Counted from the stretch's first letter, positions 9,722 to 20,865 are shown. The stretch is 64,000 nt of DNA from Myotis daubentonii (GCF_963259705.1 NC_081861.1:107042102-107106101), one strand, 5' to 3'. Notes: generated by a model not told the origin, from the letters alone. Translations and numbers: made by a program.

Positions 9722-10284
9722 GGCATTCCAATTACAAATTACAGGTTTGAGTTATCCAACAGTTCTTGGATATTCTGTCTCATTTTTTTCAATCTTTTTA
9801 TCTTTATTCTTCATTTTGGATTTTTTTCTGTTGACATATACTCAAGCTCAGAGATTCTTTTCTCAACTGTGTCCATTCTACTAATAATCCCATCAAAGAC
9901 ATTATTTCTGTTACAGAGTTTTTTTTATCTCTACCTTTTCACTTTTAATTTTGTTAGAATTTCCATCTCTATATTTATATTACCCATCTGTTCTTACATG
10001 CTGCCTACTTTTTTCTATTAGAGCTCTTGGCATGTTAAACATAGTTGTTGTAAATTCTCAGTTTAATAATTCCAACATCCCAGTCTCATCTGAGTCTGGT
10101 TCTGATGCTTTCTTTGTCTCTTTAAATATGTGTATTTTCCCTTTTAGTATGCCTTATAATAATTTTTTGTTGAAAGTTGGGTAAGATGTACTGAGTAAAG
10201 TAAAATCTGGTAAATAAGCCATTGATGATATGATAGTAGGGTTTGGAGGGGAAGGGGAATGCTTTATTTTTACTTATTTTTATT

Positions 10285-11805
10285 TTTTATATATTTTTGT
10301 TGTTGACAGTATTACAGATATCCCACATCCCTTCCCCTCCTGCTCAGTCCCATATGAGTGTGATCATGTAATACTTGTCTTTGTCTGAATGACTTATTTC
10401 ACTTAGCCTGATACTCTTCATGCATGATCCATTAGAGCTGATTGACTTCATATACTCCATGCATGTTCCATTATAGTTGATTGACTTCGGTATACTCCTT
10501 CCATGCTGTCTCAAAAAGTATGAGATTCTTCTTTTATACTGCTTCATAGTATTCCATGGTATAAATGTACCACAGCTTTTTTATCCACTCATGTACTGAT
10601 GGGCACTTGGGCTGTTTCCAGATGTTAGCTATTGTAAATTGTGCTGCTATGAACATAAGGGTGCATACATTCTTTCTGATTGGTACTTTGGTTTTCTTAG
10701 GATATTTTCCTAGTAGTGGGATCACTGAGTCAAATGGCAGTTCCATATTTATTTATTTATTTATTTTTGGAAACTCCATACTGTTTTCCATAATGGCTGC
10801 ACCAGTCTGCATTACCACCAGCAGTGTATTAGGGTTTCCCTTTTCCACATTCTCGCCAGAACTTGCCATTTGTTGATGGTAGTTATTCTAACAGGTGTGA
10901 GATGGTACCTCATTGTTATTTTGATTTGTATCTATTGGATTATTAGTGACTTTGAGCATTTTTTCATATGTCTCTTGGCTATCTATATGTCCTCTTTGAA
11001 GAATTGTCTATTTAGATCCTCTTCCCAGTTTTTAATTGGATTGTCTTTCTTTTGTTAAGTTGTATGAGTTCCTTATATATTTTGGACATTAACCCTTTAT
11101 CGGATGTATCATTGGCAAACATGTTCTCCCATATAATGGGCTCTCTTTTCCTTTTGTTGATGGTTTCTTTTTCTTTGCAAAGGCTTTTTAATTTAATGTA
11201 GTCTCATTTGTTTATTTTATTCTTTGTTTCATTTGCTTTAGGACAGCAGTTCTCAACCTGTGGATCGCGACCCCTTTGGGGGTTGAAGGACCCTTTCAAA
11301 GGGGTCGCCTAAGACCATCTGAAAACACATATATAATTACATATTGTTTTGTGATTAATCACTATGCTTTAATTATGTTCAATTCGTAACAATGAAAATA
11401 CATCCTGCATATCAGATATTTACATTACGATTCAAACCAGTAGCAAAATTACAGTTATGAAGTAGCAACGAAAATAATTTTATGGTTGGGGTCACCACAA
11501 CATGAGGAACTGTATTAAAGGGTTGAGGCATTAGAAAGTTTGAGAACCACTGCCTTAGGAGATGTATCTGTAAACATTGCTACGTGAGATGTCTGAGATT
11601 TTGCTGCCTATAGTTTCTTCTAGGATTTTTATGGTTTCACGACTAACATTTAAGTCTTTTAACCATTTCGAGTTTATTCTTTTGTATGGGATACATTGGT
11701 GGTCTAGTTTAATGTTTTTGCATGTATCTGTCCAATTTTCCCAACTCCAATTTATTGAAGAGACTGTCTTCAATATTGACTCCATTGTATGCTCTTGACT
11801 CCTTT
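10285..11805 (-). mobile_element. 5'-truncated L1 carrying a SPIN insertion
   Basis: 3' end near 10285-10330, then ORF2 C-terminus: the minus frame 10534-10746 reads PFDSVIPLLGKYPKKTK then [17 protein letters not shown], the conserved L1 ORF2 C-terminal segment. A local tandem duplication of ~52 bp lies at 10422-10520. SPIN is inserted at 11244-11552, and L1 resumes to ~11805. Frames are broken. A short sense-orientation ORF2 piece follows at 11806-11866. Confidence 0.85.
11244..11552 (+). mobile_element. SPIN (Space Invaders) hAT element, non-autonomous
   Basis: Starts CAGCAGTTCTCAACCTGTGG then ATCGCGACCCC and ends GAGAACCACTG, the well-known SPIN termini; the interior has GGGGTCGCCTAAGACCATC and GTCACCACAACATGAGGAAC. 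Target duplications CTTTAGGA (11236-11243) and CCTTAGGA (11553-11560) agree at 7 of 8. At 309 bp it is one of the internally deleted forms. SPIN is documented as horizontally transferred among tetrapods, including vespertilionid bats. Confidence 0.93.
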
Positions 11806-12255
11806 GTCAAGAGGCATATGAAAAAATTTTCAAACTCACTAATCATATGAGAGATGCAAGCCAAACCCAAATTTCTTTCTTGTCCTCCCCGTTCCTTTTT
11901 ACATTTAGACCATCCTTCTGGTATCATTCTATTTTTTTCCTGAAATTAATTCTTTGTAAGTTCTTTTAGTGAAGGCTTGAAAAGTTTTAACTTACAATGT
12001 CTCCATCTCCTAAATCATTTCATTCTTTAGGATACAGTATTACAATCACATGGAGTTCTATAACTAGTTTTCCAACATAACAACTTTGTATTAGTCCTTT
12101 TGATAGGGGCTCAGGAATTATTGTTTCTCTGGGTGGAGTCCACAGATAAATTTTCAAATGACAATAACTATTGTATAATGGTCATTTTCTGTCATCTTTA
12201 CAAGATGATTAGCAAATCTAAGATTTGTTCTATCTCTTTTGCATCAGCTCTAATA
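11806..12255. other. Short inverted L1 piece, then unassigned sequence
   Basis: 11806-11866 matches L1 ORF2 in sense orientation (GGCATATGAAAAAATTTTCA and following) and is an inverted copy of part of 10920-10980. The rest to 12255 may be old L1 or other decayed repeat; I cannot assign it. Confidence 0.5.
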
Positions 12256-12263
12256 CTCTAGGA

Positions 12264-12479
12264 CAGGGGTGGGCAAACTTTTTCACTTGAAGGCCACAAT
12301 GGGTTCTTAAACTGGACCGGAGGGCCGAAACAAAAGCATGGATGGAGTGTTTGTGTGAACTAATATAAATTCAAAGTAAACATCATTACATAAAAGGGTA
12401 CGGTCTTTTTTTTTTTTTTAGTTTTATTCATTTCAAACGGGCCGGATCCGGCCCGCGAGCCGTAGTTTGCCCACGGCTG
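12264..12479 (+). mobile_element. hAT MITE, 216 bp, with perfect 8-bp TSD
   Basis: Ends CAGGGGTGGGCAAACT and (reverse) CAGCCGTGGGCAAACT, flanked by CTCTAGGA at 12256-12263 and 12480-12487. It is the same family as 3582-3798 in opposite orientation, sharing GGACCGGAGGGCCGAA-type sequence, the T tract and GGGCCGGATCCGGCCCG. Non-coding. Confidence 0.93.
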
Positions 12480-12487
12480 CTCTAGGA

Positions 12488-13660
12488 GGACGTTTTGCCT
12501 AGATCTTACACACTGAGAATGAATTCCTGGTTCCAGGGCCTCCTTTAGTATCTTACATGAGCAGGATTATTTCTGGAGAGCCACTACCTATGGATTTGGC
12601 AATCTCCTGCATAATACTGGAGTTCTCCCTGTAAAACCTATCAGTTGTACTATCTTCAGAGGGAAGAGGTGACCTTCATTTATTATTTCTAGTTGTTCCA
12701 ATATATTAAGGTATAATAAATTATTTTTTTAACCATGAGTTCTTTTGCTCCAGACTGACCTGACATTGAGTCATAGCTAAAGATATCCAGGGATATTTGT
12801 ATCACATGAAGATAGCACCGCATTTTAACATCAAATACACTAACACCAACGCTTTGGACCTTGAATGTTTGACAATAATAGACAAGGAATCACAGGATAC
12901 ACTCTAATCAGCTCTTGGCTATTCCTTTACCAGTTAATTTGTCTCGAGAACCTTATGGTAGCTTTTAGCTTATCTCAACAGGCTCATTGTAGATTTTCAA
13001 AGGGAACTCATAATTATTCATGCCAATCTAAAAAAGTTTGTAATAAAATGGTTGCTGCTGCCTGAAAGATTACTTAAAGGGCAGCAAAGTAACAAGCTAT
13101 ATAACTCTTTTTAATGCAAAACATTTTGTAGTATTTTAAAAATTCAAAAAGTGTTTTCTGTGCTGTATGCTCAGTAACATTTTCAAGGAAATAAATGCAT
13201 ACTTTTGTGGAAGTGGCTAAAGCTATAGTCTATTTTTTTATTTCTTTTAAAATTTTTCACTTGTCATTAAAATAATATACACAATAGGCAGAGATTAAAA
13301 AATTCTGTTACTTGCTGATAAACACAAGCAAGTAATGGGTACTTAATTACTGGGTTATTTAGACTCATATAGACAAAATGCTTCATGCTTGGTGAAACAA
13401 TATTAATTTTACTGTAATACTCATTTCTCATGCAAAAGTAGCCTTTTGATAGCATATACCAGAGATATTAGTCATCTCAGAGAATGCTGAGTATATTTTG
13501 TTAGTCTCTTGTTATGAAAATGAGCTATATCATACATATTCTTTTCATGTAATGCAGATGCATTCCATAATATTGATGATTTTTTCTAGTTCTTCCCTTG
13601 CCTCTTACAATTCAGTTTTTGAAAATTATGGTAAAAAATAGGGGACATATCTGTGGGTGT
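12488..13660. other. Unassigned non-coding sequence
   Basis: About 1.2 kb without a repeat family or gene that I can name. A 66-aa plus frame at 12865-13065 has no recognisable motif. Confidence 0.5.
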
Positions 13661-13664
13661 AGCA

Positions 13665-14060
13665 GAGATTGATGGTGTATTGTTTTGGACAGAATTATGA
13701 CTCGCCATAATTTGTGTGTTCAAGACCTAAACCACTATGAAACTGTATTTGGGGATAGGATGTTTTGGAGGAAATTAAGGTTAAGTGAGGTAATAGGAGT
13801 GAGGCCATAATCCAATAGGATTGTTATATTTATATGAAGAGGAAGATAAACCAGAGCTCTTTCTCTCCCTCCCTCTATCTTATGGGAGGACGCGGTGAGA
13901 AGGTCGTATTCTGTAACTTAGGAGGAAGAGAGTTCTCAGCAGAATCTGACAGTGCTGGCACCTTGATCTTAGACTCCCAACCTACAAATCTGTTAGACAA
14001 TAACTTTCTGTTGTTAAGCCACCCACTCATTGGTATTTTTATGGCAACATGAGCTCATAC
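13665..14060 (+). mobile_element. MLT1-type MaLR LTR
   Basis: Contains the ordered landmarks of MLT1 LTRs: ATTGTTTTGGACAGAATTATG, GTATTTGGGGATAGGATG, GGCCATAATCCAATAGGATTG, GACAGTGCTGGCACCTTGATC and, near the end, TTCTGTTGTTAAGCCACC. An ancient mammal-wide non-autonomous ERVL-type LTR, diverged, with no coding sequence. Confidence 0.75.
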
Positions 14061-14539
14061 ATTTATTATCATAAAATCTTAATTAACTTAATGCTGTAGT
14101 TAGTAGTCTTTACTTTGGAGTAAGGGATTTTTATCAAAACTAGAAATCACAAGAATATGTAGGGACATAAAATAAACATTGAAAAACACAATCTTATGGT
14201 TTGTCTCAAAGTCACTAGGTACACGGGTAGTTCAATCTCTTACACTATGATTTTCAGAGCAATCCCCTAAAATATTAGAGTGCCTTTGTTGTCAAGTAGA
14301 GGTTCACTTATAGTAATGAGACTCTACTTACTAAAATAGCAAAATAGATTTAGACTATTTAGAAATTAGCAAAGAGAGCTCAAACAGAAGTCATTTGATA
14401 TTAACTCTGTGCCAAATCTGGACACATTAACTAAAAACTCTAATACCTGAACATTGTAGATTTTACTACCAATTTATTATGAAAGTAATTCATATTATAT
14501 AAAACCCATATTTAATAAACAATTAATAAAATATTGTTT

Positions 14540-14935
14540 TCCTTTTTATTTAGCTTATTGTGGTGGCACTGGTTTACAGAATTAAACAAGTTTTATGTGC
14601 ACACTTCTAGAACACACACTATATTGTATATTCAGCACCCCAAATCAAATCTCTGTCTATCACCATTTATCCCCTCTATACCATCCTCCACCTCTCCACA
14701 CTCCCTACTCCCAAAAATCACCACATGAGTTTTTCCTTTTTATTTATTTTTTGCTCAATCCTTCCACTTTTCCACTTAGCTCCCCACCCTGCTCCAACAG
14801 CTGTCAGCCTGCTCTCTATCTCTGAGTCTGTCTCTATTTTGCTTGTTATTTCATTTTATTCATTGTATTCTGTGAAATAAGCTAGTCAGAGAAAAACAAG
14901 TACCATAAGATTTCACTCATAAGTATTGACTTTTT
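14540..14935 (-). mobile_element. L1 3' end with small 5' inversion
   Basis: 14560-14870 is antisense L1 3'UTR (TATTGTGGTGGCACTGGTTT, CACCATTTATCCCC, GCCTGCTCTCTATCTCTGAG). At about 14872 the orientation flips to sense (GTGAAATAAGCTAGTCAGAG, ACCATAAGATTTCACTCAT). The flipped ~60 bp is the segment that should come next, as expected from twin priming during L1 insertion. Confidence 0.6.
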
Positions 14936-15144
14936 GATTTGATATTTGTATATATTGTGAAATTATCATCACAATAAATCAGTTAACATCCTTCACCATA
15001 GATAGTTACAGATTTTTTACTTAATAGTAAAAGAACTAGTAACTCTGTTAGCAACTTTCACATATTTCATATAATATTATTAACTGCAGCTACCATGCTG
15101 TATATTAAAAGTATTGCATTTATTACGTAACTGGAAGTCTGTAC

Positions 15145-15355
15145 ATTTTTAAAAAATATATATTTATTGATTTCAGAGAGGAAGCGAGAGATAGAAACAT
15201 CAATGATGAGAGAGAATCATTGACCATCTGCCTCCTGTATGCCCTCTACTGGGGCTCGAGCACGCAAACCAGGCATGTGCCCTTGACTGTAATCAAACTC
15301 GGGACCCTTCAGTCCACAGTCCGATCCACTATCCACTGACCCAAAGCAGCTAGGG
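15145..15355 (-). mobile_element. VES-type SINE with 14-bp TSD
   Basis: Minus-strand copy with the AATCAATAAATATATATT tail at the left and the tRNA head at the right. CTGGAAGTCTGTAC flanks it at 15131-15144 and 15356-15369. Moderately diverged in the head. Confidence 0.93.
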
Positions 15356-15492
15356 CTGGAAGTCTGTACCTTTTTACTCCCTTCACTCATTTTGCCCACC
15401 ACCTAGGCCCAGTCTCTGGTAACCTCCAATAATTTCTCTGCATCTGAATTATTTTTTCTTTGTTTTCAATATTCCACAAATAAATATGATCA

Positions 15493-15716
15493 GCCAAAAC
15501 CGGTATGGCTCAGTGGATAGAGCGTCGGCCTGTGGACTGAAGGGTCCCAGGTTCGATTCCGGTCAAGGGCATGTACCTGGGTTGTGGGCACATCCCCAGT
15601 AGGAGATGTGTGGGAGGCTGCTGATCGATGTTTCTCTCTCATCGATGTTTCTGACTCTCTATCTCTCTTCCTTCCTCTCTGTAAAAAATCAATAAAATAT
15701 ATTTAAAAAAAAATAA
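15493..15716 (+). mobile_element. Young VES-type SINE with 15-bp TSD
   Basis: Head GCCAAAACCGGTATGGCTCA with a clear A-box (GGCTCAGTGG) and B-box (GGTTCGATTCC); body with the ATCGATGTTTCTCTCTCATC block; tail AATCAATAAAATATATTT. AAATAAATATGATCA flanks it perfectly at 15478-15492 and 15717-15731. Well-preserved polymerase III promoter boxes suggest a recent insertion. Confidence 0.95.
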
Positions 15717-16206
15717 AAATAAATATGATCATACAATATTTGTCTTTCTCTGTCTAACTTACTTCACTTAACATAATGCACTCAAGGTCTATCCATTTTG
15801 TCACAAATGGCAAAAGTTCATTCTTTTCTATGGCTGAATAATATTTTGTGTTTGTGTGTGCTTGTGTGCATGTGTAACATTTATTTTAAATATTTATTGT
15901 TGAGAGTATTACAGATGTCCCCTTTCCCTCCATTACCCATCTCCACCTGGTTCCTGTTCCACCCCAGGACTTCGCCACATATTGTTTGTGTCCACAGGTA
16001 ATGCATATATGCATATGTTCTTTGGTTAATCTCTTCCCGCCCCTGCCCCTCTGAGATTCCTAAGTGTCTGTTACATGTTTCCATGCCTCTGGATCTATTT
16101 TATTCATAAGTTTATTTTGTTCTTTAGGTTTCTTGTTTATTTTGATTTTTAGATTCAATTGTTAATAGCTATTTATTTACTGCCATTTTATTATTCAATA
16201 TTTTCT

Positions 16207-16257
16207 CTTCCTCCTCCTCCTCCTCCTCCTCCTCCTCCTCCTCCTCCTCCTCCTCCT
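16207..16257. repeat. (TCC)n microsatellite
   Basis: About 16 TCC triplets at the junction between ORF1 and 3'UTR of the HAL1-like element. The copy at 49907-52292 has a short TTCTTCTTCCTCTTCTT in the same place, a plausible seed. The poly-Pro frame is an artefact. Confidence 0.95.
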
Positions 16258-16388
16258 TCAAGACTACCGTTCAACATTTCATGTAAATCTGGTTTGGTGG
16301 TGATGAACTCCTTTAGCTTTTTCTTTTCTGATCTGCAATTCTAAACAATAGCTTTGCTGGGAAGAGTAATCTTGGTTATAGGTCCTTG

Positions 16389-16709
16389 CTATTCATCACT
16401 TTGAATAGTTCTCACCACTCCCTTTGGTCTGCAAAGTTTCTGTTTAGAAATCAGCTGGTAGATGAATGGGCTCTCCCTTGTAGGTAACTGCTTTTCTCTT
16501 GCTGTTTTTAAGAGTCTCTCTTTTTCTTTAACCTTTGGCATTTTAATTATGATGTGTCTTGGTGTGGTCCTCTTTGGATTCCTCTTGTTTGGGGTTCTCT
16601 GTGCTTCCTGAACTTGTAAGTCTATTTCTTTCACCAGGTAGGGGAAGTTTTCTATCATTATTTCTTCAAATAGGTTTTCCGTATCTTGCTTTCTCTCTTC
16701 TTCTGGCAT
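16389..16709 (-). pseudogene. L1/HAL1 ORF1p remnant
   Basis: A 106-codon frame starts with PEEERKQDTENLFEEIM (RRM-like domain) and continues through VQEAQRTPNKRNPKRTTP and RHIIIKMPKVKEKERLL of the C-terminal domain, then drifts out of frame (LISKQKLCRPKG). In intact ORF1p these parts bind RNA within trimers. Frame loss before the end of the domain makes this a non-functional remnant. The intact counterpart is at 50304-51143. Confidence 0.8.
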
Positions 16710-18261
16710 CCCCCATAATTCGGATGTTGGTACGCCTGAAGTTGTCTCAGAGGTTCCTTACACTATCTTCATATTTTTGGATTCTTTTTTTCTTTTTGCT
16801 TTTCCAGTTGGGTGTTTTTGCTTCTTCATATTTCAAATATTTGACGTGATTCTTGGGATCCTCTAGTTTGCTGTTGGATCTCTGTATATTATTTTTTATT
16901 ACAGTCAGTGTATGCTTAATTTCTAATTAGTCCTTTTTCATATCCTTGAGGATCTCACTAAATTTCTCAGAGGTTTCTAGAAGATTCTTGAGTAACCTTA
17001 CAGCCATGGTTCTTAACTCTATATCCAGTTGTTTGCTTTCCTCCATTTCTTTCGTTTATGACATGTTTCTTTGTCTCTGCATTTTGGCTGTTGCTTCCCT
17101 GTGTTGATAGAGTGGCTTTGTGTGCTAGTTTTCCTATAGGGCCCAGTGGTTCAGCCTCCCTAATTACCTGAGGTGGACACTCTTGGTGTATCCCTTTGTG
17201 GGCTGTGTTCTCAGTCTTGTTGTAGTTAAACTTTGATTACTGTTGGTATCACTGGGAGGAATTTACCACCAGGCCAATTGGCTGTGAGGCCCAGCTGTGT
17301 CTAAAATGGGATAACTGGTGTGCTGGAGACACCCTTATGGGGCAGGACTTGCTTCAGTGGGGCTTTGGTGTTCACTGAGTCTGCCTCTTGAGTGTATCAC
17401 TTATGAATGTGAAGAGCTATAATCTGGTATGGTCTCACACTGACCACTGGATACACTGCCTCTTGGATCTCCAAGGAGGTGCAAAGTCAGCCACTGCCTG
17501 AGGCCACCCAGCAAGAACTACAGAGAGATCTGCAGATTCCTCCTCTTTGTTTGGGGCTTGCAAGTGCCCAGATGATGCCCAGTTGTGAGGCAATGCAGGC
17601 TGCTGTTGAGCCTTAGGTCTTCTATTGGAAGCTTTGGCACTCTTTGACCCAGCAGCAGTTTGTTAGGTTTTAGATTGCAAAAGAACAGGCCATTCATATG
17701 CAAAAGCCTCTGCTCACAACTTGGGTGGGGTTGTAAATCAGGTGGTGTGGGGTCTCAGGGAATCACCAGGGCAGAGCAAATACTGTGGTTGCCAGTCAGC
17801 CCTGCCTCAGAGAGGTCCCCGGGTCTCTGTGTCCTGCGGCCCTGTGCAGGAACAATGATCGCTGCAAGCACCTCTGTGAGAAAGCTGCCCTCACGTTCCT
17901 GTCCCAATGTCAGACAGTCCAGTTTCTCCCCGTATGAGTCTGGGTCCTCAGAGTCTTGCCCAGAACTGGAGTTCAGAGCAATCGGGAGCTTTATATCCCT
18001 CCCAATTGAAAAAGACAACAGCATACCCAGTCACCAGCCCGTTTCCAAGGATGCCTCCATACCTCTGCACTTCTGCACCTCCGCACCTTCTACCAGTCTC
18101 AATGTGCTTTTCTCTTTCCTTCTTGTTGTAGAACTTCCACTCAGCCAGCCTTCCTGTGGTTCTGGATGATATCTGATTTTTCTTTTAGTTATAGTTTTGA
18201 TGTGATTGTGTGAGGCAGCAAGTACAGGTGTTTACCTATGCCACCATCTTGGTTCCTCCCT

Positions 18262-18478
18262 CCCATTGATTTTTAGAGAGAGTGGAAAGGAGTGAGAAGA
18301 GAGAGAGGGAGAAACATTAATATGAGAAAGACACATTAATTGGTTACCTCCCCAATGCACTCCAACCGGGGCTGGGAATTGAACCTGCAACCTAGGTTTG
18401 TGCCCTTGACTGGGAATAAAACCCATTACCCTTTGGTGTGTGGACCATGCTCTATCCACTGAGCAACAAGGGTCAGGA
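18262..18478 (-). mobile_element. Older tRNA-derived SINE (VES-like)
   Basis: Minus head GTCCTGACCCTTGTTGCTCA and B-box-like GGTTTTATTCCC, with body and an ATTGATTTTTAGAGAG tail complement at the left. It directly abuts the 5' end of the HAL1-like element, which hides any target duplication. Confidence 0.7.
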
Positions 18479-18499
18479 CATAATTTTAGTTCTTAAATG

Positions 18500-18930
18500 C
18501 ATAATACATTAGGATCCTATGGCTTCTGTAATAAATTACCAAAACTTGATGAACTAAAAAAAATAGAAGTTTGTTATTATGCAGTTTTGGAGGTTAGTAG
18601 TCCAAATTCAGATTCAAGTTGTCCTCTTTCTGTAGACTCTAGGGGAGAATCTATTGCCCTGTATTTTCTAGCTTCCAGAGGCCTCCTAAATTCCTTGGCC
18701 ACATCACTTCAACCTCTTGCTTTCATTGTCACATTTCCTATTACTCTTCTGCAGTTATATCTCCTTCTTTCCCCAATGTATAAAGCCACTTGTGGTTACC
18801 TTTAAAACCCAGCCAGATAATCCAGAACCTCCCCATCTCAAGATACTTAGTCACGACTTCGAATTAATTTACATGTTTCAGGGATTAGGATGTAGATATT
18901 TTGGGAGCCATTATTCAGCCTATGCATGTA
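18500..18930 (-). mobile_element. MLT1-type MaLR LTR
   Basis: Antisense landmarks in order: TTCTGTAATAAATTACCAAA, AGTTTTGGAGGTTAGTAGTC, GACTCTAGGGGAGAATCTAT, CTTCCAGAGGCC, CCAGCCAGATAATCCAG, CCCCATCTCAAGATACTTAG and GGGATTAGGATGTAGATATT. An ancient LTR with no coding sequence. Confidence 0.72.
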
Positions 18931-20109
18931 TGTACATGTAATGTGTTTTGCATGTAATAGTGTCCTCAGTAGTACTTTTCACTTTAGGGAATTATGAATA
19001 GGTATAGATTTGTTATATGCATATACTTAAATAACTCTGTGGATTACAGAGTCTATTTCTGCGAGAATAGAAAAATAAATAAAGATGACATAATGAGCAA
19101 GAGGTAGACAAGCAGAATTAAGCATTTGAAAACACTATAGGATAAATATTTTTTATGGATTTTGTCTCTCAGCTTCCACTTGCAACACTTTAGACAATGT
19201 TTAAATATCAGGAAAGTCTGTATTAAAGGAGGAATGTTGGAGAAAATCTTGGGTGCTAGATGAAATAACAAATGGTGGAAAATATAATATTTCAGGAACA
19301 AAACAAAGAGTGATTTCTTAAAGTAATGTTTGAATTGAAAAGGCTACTCTTTTCATAGTCAAGCAAAAATACTAGTAGTTAAATGATTCCAACTGAGGAG
19401 TCATAGCACTGCTTTTGTAGGAAGTGCTGAAGGGTTTAAATAAGTGTGAAGAATTGCCTGAGTTGATGATTCAGGTGAGAAAGCAATGTAGCATGATTAA
19501 TGGCATAAATATTTATATACACTATCAAGGGACTATCTAGAAAATCTCAGAAATGAGATATATAGACTATAATTAGCTCTAGGCTTTCCTTTTGGAATGT
19601 AAGGTGATATACAGCTACTGAGTTAAGAACAAGTTTGAACTCCAAAGGGGACTGACTCATCCTGTTTCTTTTGTTTGCTTGTTTTCACTTTAAAGTAAAA
19701 ATTTAGAAGGAAATGAAGGGAGTGTGTAGGAAGATAAGTGAGTGGGCGAAGTTTCAGATATAAGCTTCTTTAGCTTACTCATAAGTGAAGGATGCCAAAG
19801 AATTTTAGTAAAATGTTCTCACTAAATTTTATGAAGATTGTTTTTGTGGTGGCAGGGAGAGTATCTGTTTGGCATAATTTATCACTTTTAGTAGCTTTCT
19901 AGGCTTATTTATATTCAATCTAAAAAGATACATGCTGCAACATAGTCTAACAGTCACATCACTGTAAATACTAAGCAACAACCTTTTAGAATGTAAGAAA
20001 TGACAAAACGACTGCTAATTTTATAATTACTTTGAGAATAGGGGCTGCTTATAAAGAATTTTCAGAAATGGTACATTTTTGTATCACTAACAAGTTCTCT
20101 TAAAACCCA

Positions 20110-20160
<51 letters not shown>

Positions 20161-20450
20161 ATCTATCATCTATCTCATCTATCTATCTATCTACCTATCA
20201 TCATCATCTATCTACTAATTATCTGCCAAAGAGGGTTTAGTTATGGAAAGAGAAATATGGACTCATATTTCTGACCTTTGCTTCTAATTTCTCCCATTAA
20301 CTTAGCAATTATAATAACCACACCTTATATATACTATATATACTTTTTGTACCATAAGTCAGTTTAAATCCTAAAGATATCACACTATCTCATTTAGACT
20401 GTACCTGTAATCATTTGAATTTTTCCTGTCAAGTTATTTTGATATTCCCT
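18931..20450. other. Unassigned AT-rich sequence
   Basis: About 1.5 kb with no gene or repeat family that I recognise, apart from the tetranucleotide microsatellite listed separately. Confidence 0.5.
20108..20215. repeat. (TCTA)n microsatellite
   Basis: A run of CTAT/TCTA tetramers with interruptions (ATTATC, ATCATC). Likely length-polymorphic. Confidence 0.95.
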
Positions 20451-20865
20451 TGTAGCTGGACATTTGTAAACAAGGATCTGAAGTCCTGCCAAGAAGAGGT
20501 GAATGTTCTATCAGGAACAACTGTGTGACTTGCAAGCAAGTCACGCTGGGTCAAGATTGCACACAATCTTGAGTTCCCAGAACATTTACCTCCCTGAGAA
20601 AAGATAAGATTAAAAAGTCGTGGGTAGAGCAGAAAAAGGAATGCACAGCTGCAAGTGTCTTCAATGCGCTATTGTAATATAGAACAAAACAATTTTGTTG
20701 ATTAACTGCTGACGCCCTAACCTCGTGCGAAACCCCAATAAAAGCAATGGTTGAGGTTATAGAGTTTGCTACATGCCTGAGCGAGCTGTAGCCCTCTGCC
20801 AGGCATCAATCGCCTATGTGCTCGTCTTACCTCTGCGTCTTCGGTTCCTTAAACATCCCTCAACA
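20451..20865 (+). mobile_element. Solo LTR of an endogenous retrovirus
   Basis: 415 bp beginning TGTAGCTGGA and ending CCCTCAACA, thus TG...CA. Flanks TTCCCT (20445-20450) and CTCCCT (20866-20871) fit a 6-bp duplication with one mismatch. An AATAAA at 20737-20742 would be the polyadenylation signal, followed by GC-richer R/U5-like sequence. A 6-bp duplication is typical of class II (beta-like) elements. No internal retroviral sequence adjoins, so it is a recombination-derived solo LTR. I do not recognise the family. Confidence 0.7.

Larger units (their letters stand above)
8425..10255 (-). mobile_element. Old L1 ORF1 and 5' region remnant, interrupted
   Basis: Antisense L1M-type sequence around 8440-8760 and 9255-10200, including the ORF1 region near 9480-9540 (TGGAAATTCTCAGTCATTAT, TTTCTTCTGTTC) and upstream leader-like sequence. 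Split by two VES SINEs and a CT tract. An expanded polypyrimidine tract occupies the ORF1 position that reads CTCTTCTCCTTC in other copies. No intact frame. Confidence 0.6.
14936..15880 (-). mobile_element. Old L1M 3' end, interrupted by two VES SINEs
   Basis: Antisense fragments 14950-15144, 15356-15492 and 15717-15880 belong together: TCACAATAAATCAGTTAACA, CTGGTAACCTCCAATAATTT, and CATTTTGTCACAAATGGCAA. This is the 3'UTR and extreme ORF2 C-terminal region of an old L1. Both SINE insertions have clean target duplications in it. Confidence 0.7.
15885..18258 (-). mobile_element. HAL1-like ORF1-only L1, copy 1 (degenerate)
   Basis: On minus it runs from a 5' end at ~18258 (AACCAAGATGGTGGCATAGG) through a GC-rich 5'UTR (~17100-18258) and a broken ORF1 (~16260-17050) straight to an L1 3'UTR (15885-16150), with no ORF2 reverse transcriptase between. 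About 2.37 kb. Same layout as 49907-52292, so this is a repeated structure rather than a private deletion. HAL1 (half-L1) elements have exactly this design. A (TCC)n run marks the ORF1/3'UTR junction. Confidence 0.65.

Noticed and set aside
9454..10021. Ser/Phe-, Leu-, Pro/Ser-, Lys/Glu- and Arg-rich frames
   Set aside because: All derive from one polypyrimidine microsatellite in an L1 ORF1 remnant.
11806..11866. Twin-priming inversion of the L1 at 10285-11805
   Set aside because: The inverted piece duplicates an internal ORF2 segment (10920-10980) instead of the segment upstream of the breakpoint, so it is more likely a separate scrap or rearrangement.
15493..15570. tRNA genes suggested by A- and B-box sequences (also near 33170, 35460, 58700)
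   Set aside because: Each is the head of a VES SINE with a CT-rich body, AATAAAATA tail and target duplications; no cloverleaf with a proper acceptor stem was apparent.
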